Below are positions 8,548 to 16,432 of a DNA stretch of 64,000 nt, piece after piece. The notes beneath the pieces were generated by a model that ran no database searches, had not been told where the DNA came from, and saw only the letters and a program-made list of their open reading frames with translations. The DNA is from Anaerolineaceae bacterium (lineage in GTDB: Bacteria; Chloroflexota; Anaerolineae; Aggregatilineales; Phototrophicaceae): assembly GCA_002699585.1 (NCBI GenBank), contig PABP01000035.1, forward strand, positions 2,052-66,051, given 5' to 3'. The stretch's first letter is position 1, and each line of letters opens with the position of its first letter. The position numbers were made by a program, and so were the translations under genes.

Positions 8548-9048
8548 CTACGCTAGGAGGGTGATGATCGTTGCGAAGATCAGCGCGAAGACGATGCTCA
8601 TCACGCAGCCCTTCAAGAAGCCGTAGAAATGGAACATGTAGTTGTGATAACCAGCCGCGCCCTCTGTTCCGGGGATAGGTGGATTTTGCGGGTCAGTCAG
8701 GGCAAAGCCGAGCCAGTCCAGTGCAACCAAATCCCACAAGTTGATCGCGAAGAAAATCGCATAGCCATACAACCAGGCATTGCCGAAGCTGTAGTCGCTG
8801 CCCATCGTGGCTTTCAAGTCCCAGCCGAGTGCCAGCGGCAAGCCGAAGAAAATAACCATGAAGACCAGCCCAAGCCAGCGCGTCAGGCGTTTTTCTTCAT
8901 CGGTTTTGGGCGGGGCCATTGCCTGAATATCTGAAGGAAAGTCATGCAGCCAGATGCGTGGTTTCCACATTAGCGAACCCACGACGAAGACGGTAAACAC
9001 AACGATCATGATGATTGTGTCAATGAGTAGTGCCTGTAAGGGGAGCAT
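8548..9048 (-). CDS. Four-helix integral membrane protein, unknown function
   Basis: A 166-aa protein with four hydrophobic segments (about residues 5-27, 60-78, 95-115 and 142-165) and a soluble loop (28-58) with a conserved-looking run PSDIQAMAPPKTDEEKRLTR. I do not recognise a named family. GGAGGAGTT precedes the ATG. The AT-rich region upstream contains a palindrome shared with the divergent acetyltransferase gene, so the pair may be co-regulated. Transcription runs toward the peroxiredoxin terminator, which may act in both directions. Confidence 0.6.
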   Translation of the reverse strand: MLPLQALLIDTIIMIVVFTVFVVGSLMWKPRIWLHDFPSDIQAMAPPKTDEEKRLTRWLGLVFMVIFFGLPLALGWDLKATMGSDYSFGNAWLYGYAIFFAINLWDLVALDWLGFALTDPQNPPIPGTEGAAGYHNYMFHFYGFLKGCVMSIVFALIFATIITLLA

Positions 9049-9061
9049 AACTCCTCCTTTA

Positions 9062-9099
9062 TTTAGATTATCAAATATATAAATTTAGATTAATCTAAA
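9062..9099. promoter_or_regulatory. AT-rich palindromic operator between divergent genes
   Basis: TTTAGATTAATCTAAA (9084-9099) is a perfect 16-bp palindrome, and a third copy of the half-site TTTAGATTA stands at 9062-9070 in direct orientation. The region is much richer in A and T than its surroundings and lies 14-51 bp upstream of the start at 9048. This is typical of a dimeric regulator site (MarR/ArsR-like style). No such regulator is encoded nearby. Confidence 0.45.
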
Positions 9100-9170
9100 A
9101 ATAGCAATAAGTCAATAACGTTGCGCTAAAATAAGTATAAAGATTGTTGCAACTGTGGGAAGTGATTTGC

Positions 9171-9578
9171 ATGGTTACGTATACGGATTCGCTAAAGGGT
9201 ATCATCGCAGAGCAGCTTACAGGCTTTTTCGTTGGCTGGCCTAATCCGCCTTCGCCGGACGTGCATCTGCGCATGTTGCAGGGCAGCTATCATGTGTGGC
9301 TGGCGTTAGATGGCGAGCGGGTCGTCGGCTTTGTGTCGGCCATCAGCGATGGCGTGCTGTCGGCCTTTATCCCGACGATTGAGGTCTTACCGGATTACCA
9401 GGGGCAGGGTATCGGCAGTGAACTGATGCGGCGGATGTTGGGCAGTTTGTCGTCTCTATACAGCATCGATGTGATCTGCGATGAGGATGTGCAGCCCTTT
9501 TATGAGCGGTTGGGGATGCGGCCTTACAGCGGCATGACCCACCGTAACTATGACAATCAGTCCGGCGGTGGGCATTAG
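9171..9578 (+). CDS. GNAT family N-acetyltransferase
   Basis: A 135-aa GNAT-fold acetyltransferase. It shows the beta-strand VVGFVSAISDG, the acceptor strand FIPTIEVLPDYQ and the acetyl-CoA binding loop QGQGIGSELMRRML (Q/R-x-x-G-x-G/A). The end of the fold is FYERLGMRPYSGM. The ATG at 9171 is preferred; a TTG start at 9144 would add nine residues that do not belong to the fold. The acceptor substrate is unknown. It ends six bases before a convergent gene. Confidence 0.8.
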   Translation: MVTYTDSLKGIIAEQLTGFFVGWPNPPSPDVHLRMLQGSYHVWLALDGERVVGFVSAISDGVLSAFIPTIEVLPDYQGQGIGSELMRRMLGSLSSLYSIDVICDEDVQPFYERLGMRPYSGMTHRNYDNQSGGGH

Positions 9579-9584
9579 ATCCAG

Positions 9585-10037
9585 TTATTTGATGTAATTG
9601 CGGCGGACGGCATCGACGACATCCAGCAGCAAATTATCATCATAGGTTTGTTCGCGATGCTCTAAAATACTGGCGGCTACGGCCATGCCGCAGGCGTAGT
9701 TAAAGCGCGGCCCGGATGGCTCATTGCCGACGATGGCGATGTTGGCGCCGGGGATGTCCAGATGGCGCAGGCTCATTTCCAGGAGAGTGCCCGCACAGTA
9801 AGCGGCCCAGGTTGGCAGGGGACGGTTTGTGGTCGTGCGCTGTTGGCGCGCGCTGCGATGGTCGAAGGTAATACGTGCATCCAGGTCGGGCATGATTACA
9901 CACATTTTGCCGCCCTCGTCGATGCTGGCTGCGACCCACATTTCCCGCGCGGGGACCTGGAAAACCTGGGTTGGTTGGGCGTCGTAGGCTTCCATAAAGC
10001 TGGCGAGCAGGCGCAGGGGGGCGTTGGTGGTTTGCAT
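9585..10037 (-). CDS. Hypothetical protein with GNEPSGPRFNYACGM segment
   Basis: A 150-aa soluble protein, not recognised. The N-terminal half has the look of a small alpha/beta domain (VPAREMWVAASIDEGGKMCVIM). Near the C-terminus a glycine/proline-rich stretch, IVGNEPSGPRFNYACGMAVAAS, recalls a nucleotide-sugar or phosphate loop but matches no motif I can name. The ATG at 10037 follows AAGGAC at proper spacing. An upstream in-frame ATG at 10103 lacks a ribosome site. It is convergent with the acetyltransferase. Confidence 0.5.
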   Translation of the reverse strand: MQTTNAPLRLLASFMEAYDAQPTQVFQVPAREMWVAASIDEGGKMCVIMPDLDARITFDHRSARQQRTTTNRPLPTWAAYCAGTLLEMSLRHLDIPGANIAIVGNEPSGPRFNYACGMAVAASILEHREQTYDDNLLLDVVDAVRRNYIK

Positions 10038-10280
10038 GGGTGTCGCGTCCTTCGTAACGTCCGATGTGGCTGAGTAAACCCATCCTCGGTGAGATAACAA
10101 CATCGTTAGCAGCAGTGTATCATATCTGGGGTGCTTTGTGCCTTTAACGTGCCGACCATTTGCAGTGAATTATGCCTGCTAACGATTCACCTACTGTATG
10201 GCCTATCGCTCTCAGAGATGGCCAAAAGCATGGTACAATGACGCGCAGTTTGTTCGCCTGAGAATCGTGATCGACTATTG

Positions 10281-11801
10281 ATGCAGTGGCCTATCCGTAA
10301 CCTCATCCTGATTGTTATCCTCATCGCGCTTGCTTTAACGGCCTGTGCACCCCCGGTGCCAGGGGCCGCTCAGATTAATGAGCAGTCGATCCAGCCAACG
10401 GCAACACGCAACATTATCTACGTCACGCCGACGCAGGCGCCGACCATGATCCCGACAGTTGTGCCGCTGACGCCTTCTCTGACACCCTCCATGACGCCCG
10501 TTCCCAGCGATACGCCGGACTTCGCGGCGTTGCGGGCGCAGTGCGCCAATAACCTGGAAGCTTTCTATACCAGTGCGGGTGAAGCCTGCCTGGGCCAGCC
10601 GACAGGCTTTTTGTGTAACGGTGGCCTACCGCCAGAAATCGCGCCGGAGCAGATTACGGCTTCCATCGCCTTGCCCGGATCGCTGGTGAGCGCATCTGAT
10701 GTGGCCTGGGTGCGCGGCGAGTCGTTGATGACACAGAACAGCGGCGGTTTGATGTGGCTGCATCTGGAAGAAAATATCCATATGAACGGCATGCTCCTGG
10801 GCGATGTCGAAATACGGGATGTGACCGACCGCAGCCTGAACCTGCCGCAGTGGCAGTCATTCACAGTGATTACTCATCAGCAGGCGACGGATACCTGCGC
10901 TGATCTACCCATGAGTGCCTTCATTGTGCAGGGTGAGTACGGCGTGGCGTCGCGGCTGGTGATCAACGGCGTATCGACCGATTTGAACGGCACGCTGGTT
11001 GTGCAGACTGAAAACGATACGACGCACTTCATCATGATCGAAGGACAGGCGCGCATGATCGTCTTTGGCCAGCCGAGTGTGGTCTATGCTGGCCAGCAGG
11101 TGAATGTCTTATATGGCGACGAAACTTTCAGCAGCCCGATTACGGCCCCCAGTGAGGCCATGCCCCTGGATAGCGACCGCATTGCCCATATCCCGGTGAC
11201 GATTCTGGATCGTCCGGTGTTGCTGCCGCAGCCCGGTTATCTGCGGACGACCGCCAATGTGAATATGCGCACAGAGCCAGATATCAATTCGCGCTTGCTC
11301 TATCAGGTGCCGAGTGGGGAAGTCATCAGTATCCTGGGGCAGAATACCGAGCGTGACTGGTATCACATCCGCCTGGGCAATGGCGAAACCGGCTGGATGT
11401 TCGCTGAACTGCTGTCCGGTGAACCGGGTTTTGTCGAGACAGTTTACAATGCAACACCCGCTCCGCCGCAGCGCTCTGGTCGTCTGGGGTCCACGGGTGT
11501 CGTGAATGTCACCTTTGGTAGCAATCTACGCAGCGCGCCGGATGCCAGCTTCACGGCGTTGACCACGTTGCCGCAAGGTACAGAGGTCGAGCTATTGGCA
11601 CGCAGCCCCTATAGCCCCTGGGTGAAGGTGCGAAGTGCGCTCGGCGAAGGTTGGGTGGCGCTCTTTACGCTGGAAACACGCGCGGCGATTAACTTCCTGC
11701 CCATCGACTACGATGTACGGCTGCCAGCACGCCCAACAGCGACCCCCAACTTCTCTTATGGGGGTGGTCACGCTTATCCGAATCCGCTAGGCGGCTCCTA
11801 A
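10281..11801 (+). CDS. SH3b-domain lipoprotein
   Basis: A 506-aa predicted lipoprotein. A signal segment ends in a lipobox (LALTAC, Cys about 22) and is followed by a Thr/Pro-rich linker (residues 38-75). The central part (80-310) is a beta-rich domain that includes FecR-like wording (LVVQTEN, ARMIVFGQPSVVYAGQQV). Two bacterial SH3 domains follow: about 320-385 (ANVNMRTEPDINSRLLYQVPSG...WYHIRLGNGETGWMF) and 400-465 (NLRSAPDASFTALTTLPQG...WVKVRS). SH3b domains usually bind peptidoglycan or other surface ligands. ATG 10281 is used; a TTG sits directly before it. It converges on the glycosyltransferase fusion with a 14-bp gap. Confidence 0.75.
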   Translation: MQWPIRNLILIVILIALALTACAPPVPGAAQINEQSIQPTATRNIIYVTPTQAPTMIPTVVPLTPSLTPSMTPVPSDTPDFAALRAQCANNLEAFYTSAGEACLGQPTGFLCNGGLPPEIAPEQITASIALPGSLVSASDVAWVRGESLMTQNSGGLMWLHLEENIHMNGMLLGDVEIRDVTDRSLNLPQWQSFTVITHQQATDTCADLPMSAFIVQGEYGVASRLVINGVSTDLNGTLVVQTENDTTHFIMIEGQARMIVFGQPSVVYAGQQVNVLYGDETFSSPITAPSEAMPLDSDRIAHIPVTILDRPVLLPQPGYLRTTANVNMRTEPDINSRLLYQVPSGEVISILGQNTERDWYHIRLGNGETGWMFAELLSGEPGFVETVYNATPAPPQRSGRLGSTGVVNVTFGSNLRSAPDASFTALTTLPQGTEVELLARSPYSPWVKVRSALGEGWVALFTLETRAAINFLPIDYDVRLPARPTATPNFSYGGGHAYPNPLGGS

Positions 11802-11815
11802 CTGAAACGGCGCTA

Positions 11816-14137
11816 TTAACCGCGAGAGGTCACTTTCCACTCGCGGTCCTTCATAAACTCCTTGAGCTGCGACACACGCGCGATGGTGTTCTTATACTCC
11901 GTGTAGAAGAAGGACATCAGCATGTAATACACGAACCAGCGTTTGTGCTCTTTGATGCTCGGATGGCCCAGGCGATAGATGAAGTAAATTTGCAATGGGC
12001 CAGTCGATAAGGTCACAATCGATGTGACGATAAAAATGGGCACAGCCCAATCGATATTTTGGAAGCCCCCATTGCGGATCGCCCAGTAGATGACAATCGG
12101 AATAATCTGCATCGATACCCAGGGATAAATTTCGCGCCAGATAATCAGATGCCAGACGCCGAACTTCTGACGCAGGCTGCCCGTCGGTGAAAGCAATAGC
12201 TGGATAGCATGTTTGAGCGATACCTGGAACCAGCCCTGTGCCCAGCGCATCCGTTGGTTCCATAGGGCTTTGGGCGTTGTTGGGGCTAACTCGCGCGAGA
12301 TAATCTGAGGATCGACCTTGATGCGAAACCCTTGTTTGGTGATGCGCATCGACGAATCAATGTCCTCAGTCAGCATGAAACCCTGCATACGGGTGCTCTG
12401 GAGCAGGTCGGTGCGCCAGTAACCATTGCTGCCACCGAAAATACCAAAGCCATGCATCTGCGCCCGACCCGGATGTGAAACGGCATAAATCGCCTCAAAC
12501 TCGACCGCAACCAGCCGCGTCACCCAACTGGCGGAGCCATTGCGAATCAGACAGTGGCCTTGCACGACATCATAACCTTGGGAGAGCCACTGCCACGCCC
12601 GTGTGAAGGTATGCGGCGCGGGTTGATGGTCAGCGTCGAAGATGCCGACAAATTCGCCCGTGACGTGTTGAAGCGCCGCGTTGACATTTTGTGCTTTAGA
12701 TGTGCTGTGCTGGACGCGAATTGGCTGAAAACGCGGATCGCGGCGGGCGATGGCCTGCAAAGTTTCCTCGAAGGGCATGTCTTCGGGCGTGTTGTATGCC
12801 AGGATGATCTGGATCGGTCCGGGGTAATCTAAGTTCTGGAAGGCAGCAATGGTGGCCAGCAGCGTATCGGCTTCGTTGGGCAAATAAGCCGCGATGATGG
12901 CACTCGCCAGGGGGAACTGCGCTTTTGCCTCTGGTAGCGGTTGCTGCTGCATCGCCAGGTAGCCTTCGTACCAGATCAGCATGGCGGTCAGCAAGAGGGC
13001 TGTGACCACGCCAATATAAACCACGCCTGTAATATCGATGCCGACCGCGCCCAGACCCAGGTATACCATCAGTGGCAGGCCGATGCCGATGAAAAAAGTG
13101 GCGAATACCTGGAAGGCACTGCGGCTGCGATCCTTCAAAAAGCGTAGATAGAAAAACGATCTGAGAGTTTGCCATAGCTGGCCTATGTTCGGCAGCCAGT
13201 CGGTGACGCGCTTCTGGGTGCTGCTCAAGTAATACTTGGGGTCCAGGTCCAATTGGCTGAGGGCATCTTGTAGGGCCTGTTCTGTGTTACTTAGCGACTG
13301 CGTGACTTTGAGCTGTTTATCCAGCCGACTAAAGCCCACAACGGGCGTAAAGCGTGCGCGTTCGTTCTTGATGGTGAAATCGAAGCCTGATAGTTGTCTG
13401 ATGAGCTTTTCCAGGCGGGCTTTAGCCGCTTTGAAGCTCGTCTCTGGCATGAGCAGGTAAAAGCGGTGCTTATCATCGACTGACAGTATTTCCAGCGGTT
13501 GCTGATGCATCAAAATCTGAGCTTCGATTTGCTTGGTCAATGTGCCCATGATGCTGTCGCCTAATAGCTCCAGCAGGTGGTCCAATTCATGTAGTTGGAT
13601 ACAGACCAGGTAGGTGTTCGTGGCCCTGCGCTTTTTCGTCCGCAGCTTTTCTCGTTCGACTTCACTGAGGAAGGCTTGCCAGCGATAAATACCCAGCTCA
13701 ATGTTGGGGTCACTTGGCTGTGCCCGGAGTACGGTTGAGCGCGCGAGAATGGCATTGATACGCGCTTCCAGTACTTTTAACTGGAAAGGCTTGAAGATGT
13801 AGTCATCTGCGCCCAGATCCCAGCTTTCGAACATATTTTTCTGCTCGGAACTGGCCGTAACCATGATGATCGGGATGGCGGCTGTATCCTCGTGCGACCG
13901 CAGCCGCTTCAAAAGTTCCATGCCATTCATTCCGGGCAGCATGAGGTCCAGAATGATGAGATCCGGCGGCATCTCAACGACGATCTCTAGCGCCTCCATA
14001 CCGTTTTCTGCAAGTAATACAGCATATCCCAGGCGCGTCGCAACATCCCGCAACAGCCTGAGCGTAATGTCATCATCATCGACGATTAAGATCGTCTTCT
14101 GATCAGTATGCGTATCAATCGGTTGCGATTGGACCAT
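11816..14137 (-). CDS. Receiver - GGDEF-like - membrane family 2 glycosyltransferase fusion
   Basis: A 773-aa protein with four parts. (1) Residues 12-135: a response-regulator receiver with DDDD acid pocket, phospho-acceptor in LIILDLMLPGMNG, VTAS and KPF switch residues. (2) About 150-300: a segment with the layout of a GGDEF domain, but SVDDKHRFYLLMP stands where GGDEF should be, so it is probably not a cyclase. (3) Two membrane helices near 345-395. (4) A processive GT2 domain: AAYLPNEADTL, FDADH, TEDIDSSMRI and the QRMRW (QxxRW) motif, then C-terminal helices. GT2 enzymes of this layout export polysaccharide (cellulose-synthase-like). The kinase partner is not adjacent. No clear ribosome site precedes the ATG. 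Confidence 0.8.
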   Translation of the reverse strand: MVQSQPIDTHTDQKTILIVDDDDITLRLLRDVATRLGYAVLLAENGMEALEIVVEMPPDLIILDLMLPGMNGMELLKRLRSHEDTAAIPIIMVTASSEQKNMFESWDLGADDYIFKPFQLKVLEARINAILARSTVLRAQPSDPNIELGIYRWQAFLSEVEREKLRTKKRRATNTYLVCIQLHELDHLLELLGDSIMGTLTKQIEAQILMHQQPLEILSVDDKHRFYLLMPETSFKAAKARLEKLIRQLSGFDFTIKNERARFTPVVGFSRLDKQLKVTQSLSNTEQALQDALSQLDLDPKYYLSSTQKRVTDWLPNIGQLWQTLRSFFYLRFLKDRSRSAFQVFATFFIGIGLPLMVYLGLGAVGIDITGVVYIGVVTALLLTAMLIWYEGYLAMQQQPLPEAKAQFPLASAIIAAYLPNEADTLLATIAAFQNLDYPGPIQIILAYNTPEDMPFEETLQAIARRDPRFQPIRVQHSTSKAQNVNAALQHVTGEFVGIFDADHQPAPHTFTRAWQWLSQGYDVVQGHCLIRNGSASWVTRLVAVEFEAIYAVSHPGRAQMHGFGIFGGSNGYWRTDLLQSTRMQGFMLTEDIDSSMRITKQGFRIKVDPQIISRELAPTTPKALWNQRMRWAQGWFQVSLKHAIQLLLSPTGSLRQKFGVWHLIIWREIYPWVSMQIIPIVIYWAIRNGGFQNIDWAVPIFIVTSIVTLSTGPLQIYFIYRLGHPSIKEHKRWFVYYMLMSFFYTEYKNTIARVSQLKEFMKDREWKVTSRG

Positions 14138-14336
14138 AAAGTGAATTGAGCATCCTCTAGTTTAGCTAGTGTATTGGGTGTCCCTTTACATATATCTAGC
14201 TTATGGGGATTTTTCTGTTTTGTGATTAATGGTGGATACGTGTCACTACGTATATCAAGGGATATGGACTGCGATGGGCAATGCATCCCACTAGGGCAGC
14301 CACAAATAGATTGATTGCAAAGATTGATGTTACACC

Positions 14337-14364
14337 TTGAGTCTAAATCTGACTTTGGTATAAT
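14337..14364 (+). promoter_or_regulatory. Promoter of tRNA-Gln
   Basis: TTGAGT (-35), a 16-bp spacer and TATAAT (-10) preceded by TGG, giving also an extended -10. The -10 ends 13 bp before the tRNA. Confidence 0.7.
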
Positions 14365-14377
14365 TCTCCCTGCCCAA

Positions 14378-14450
14378 TGAGGAGTAGCTCAACTGGCAGA
14401 GCGGCGGCCTTTGGAGCCGAAGGTTGTAGGTTCGAGTCCTACCTCCTCAG
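14378..14450 (+). tRNA. tRNA-Gln (anticodon UUG)
   Basis: A full cloverleaf: acceptor TGAGGAG/CTCCTCA, D stem GCTC/GAGC, anticodon stem CGGC/GCCG with loop CTTTGGA (anticodon TTG at positions 34-36), T stem GTAGG/CCTAC with TTCGAGT loop. The outermost anticodon-stem pair is mismatched (G-A). The discriminator is G and CCA is not encoded. A decayed recombinase gene abuts its 3' end. Confidence 0.93.
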
Positions 14451-15627
14451 CATAATTGGACGTAGTCCGAACCCTGACCAGCTTGTTTGCTGGTCTTTGT
14501 TTTTTTATCTACTGCAATCGTTTCACCATTTTGCAGTTCGTTCAATAAATGACACAAATATGAACATGGTGGATGTAGATCTACCTTGACAATGATTCCC
14601 TCAGAATCGACAACAACACTTCTGATTATTTGACGAATCAGTTCTTTCTGATTACTTTGATCTAATTTCTCATACAGTATAGATGCTTTTCCAAAAAGTG
14701 TCACAGCGTCGTCCAGATTGCTTATATGAATCGTGCGGCTATTCTTCAAGGCTTCCAGACTCTGATGTATAGATCGTCGCCGATCTTGCCAGTTCGTCCA
14801 GAGGTTGTTCCAAATGTGTTCACTGATCGTGCCTTTGACATAGAGTGTTGCTGCGCGTTGTTCTTCGACATCAATTTTTTCTAGGGATTGGTCCAACCTC
14901 TTGCGTTCATCCGGCCTGAGGTGGCCAAGTTTACGAGCCAGATCTTCAGTATAGTGGTTATGCAGGACGGGAATCATGTTTGGATCAATTCGAATAGATC
15001 CTAGAACGCTAAGAATCTGTTGATCAACTCTTTTGCACAGAATATTGATGTTGCTACTGGGAATACAGTAGTACGCTGTTCAACCGCCAGAGCGATGTGT
15101 ATTCGGTTTTGATCCAGTCAGTTTTGTCAATCTGGTTTTTCCTGGTAATTGAATGTAGATAAGGCCTTTGAGTAGATAGTCATGCTGACGCCTAACAACA
15201 CGATAACGATTGCGATAGTTTAGTATCTGGATGCCTCGCTCAAATTCTTCCGTTGTCATGATTGGTATCCAATGACCTTGGACTGTTTTTGGTGGAATTT
15301 CAGCCTTCTCACTGACAACCCAGCCTGCATAGAACCAGTTATGGAAGATGTGGGAAAGCGTGCTTCTTTTAGCAGTGCGCTTTCCGTTCTTATTGATGCG
15401 TACAAACGGCCGCCCACTGCGATAATGATAACCTCGCTTATGTAGCTCCTCGCAAATGTCTGCATTGGTCCAACGGCATTGGTTGATAGTCCGAGTGAAA
15501 GCGTATCTACTACATCAAATACACGGGACAGAATCATTTCGATTTCGTGTTTCATGAATGCGGTAGGTGGGGTATCAACTAGTCTGATTTGATCTGGCGG
15601 TTGCACTGGAATATTGTCTGATTGCAA
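14447..15627 (-). pseudogene. Broken large serine recombinase (frameshift, in-frame stop, no catalytic domain)
   Basis: The remains of a large serine recombinase. Reading 3' to 5' on the plus strand: residues like MKHEIEMILSRVFDVV (recombinase domain start) are in one frame. About 15500 the match moves to another frame with TNADICEELHKRGYHYRSGRPF and TLSHIFHNWFYAGWVV, typical of the Recombinase domain. This then runs into the region of the zinc ribbon (LLKGLIYI), where the CxxC is lost. An in-frame TGA follows RSGG at about 15078, after which the same frame resumes (TAYYCIPSSN) into the coiled coil (14977-14447). No N-terminal resolvase domain (catalytic Ser) is found upstream. The final stop overlaps the tRNA 3' end. 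It is a dead remnant of an integrated element. Confidence 0.75.
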
Positions 15628-15784
15628 GGAACACCTAATTTCAGCTAATTGCGAATTATATTACATTTCTATCCCTTTATTGAACCATAAATGCTATCAA
15701 AAACCGTAACCGTTTGTTGAGTCGTGTGACTCAGATTTTTTAACCCTATGGCTCCGTTTTCCTCCGAAATTACGCTGTCACCGA

Positions 15785-15885
15785 CTGCTGGGCTTGGTGC
15801 ATCAAGCCCAGCAGACTCCGAGCGGCGCACCGTAGGCGTGGTGCGCCAAGCCTCCCTGGCGTTGAAGGGCAGGCCTTTAGCCTGC
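15785..15885. repeat. Cluster of three consecutive hairpins in the 15628-16432 non-coding stretch
   Basis: Three perfect stems in 100 bp: a 12-bp stem CTGCTGGGCTTG with 6-base loop (15785-15814), an 8-bp stem GGCGCACC (15824-15847) and a 6-bp stem GCAGGC (15869-15885). The surrounding 15628-16432 stretch (805 bases) holds no gene I can support; a 68-codon open frame at 16063 has no ribosome site or recognisable content. Confidence 0.5.
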
Positions 15886-16432
15886 GATTCGCTACGATGT
15901 AATTAGACAGTAACTTAACTCCCAAAACTGGGTCTGTGGACAATGATCTATAAGCAAAACAGCCCTGTTCATCGTAGCGTGATCAGACTGTGTGCTCAAC
16001 AGAGCCAGTTGCCCAGATGAGTCACTGTTTACCTCGTTGAGTGACGAGTAAAAACGGTTTGCTTGTCATTCGCATGGGAAAGGATCGTTAGCCTAATGCT
16101 CCTCGAGCGCCTCAGATTGTTCTTGCCGATATGCTGTTGGTTTGTGACAAGCAATGGCTTTGAAACAATGCGAAGTTATTTCAAGAAAATGTTAACTAAC
16201 CTCCAAGAATCGACGGTCTATGTTAAGGCCATGCGAGTAGAACTTAAACCAAATCGCAAACAAAGTTAACCTCGTAATCGTTTAGCGCCGATACAATCAG
16301 CCGCAATTTGAAGCTCGGATCCAGCTTTGAATTGTTGTTGCTCTGATGGGAGAGAAATACCATCTTTTTTACAATTGCATAGGGTCCTATACGGAGCCTG
16401 CAAAAATCTAACCCCTTTGAGAGGAAACTCGC

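Noticed and set aside
14447-14977. 176-codon open frame as an intact gene
   Set aside because: It is only the coiled-coil end of a serine recombinase; the same frame continues upstream across a TGA, so it belongs to the pseudogene.
15256-15627. 123-codon open frame as an intact gene
   Set aside because: Only its first part resembles recombinase; the match moves to another frame near 15500.
16063-16269. 68-codon plus-strand open frame
   Set aside because: No start signal and no family resemblance; Cys/Leu-rich sequence looks random.
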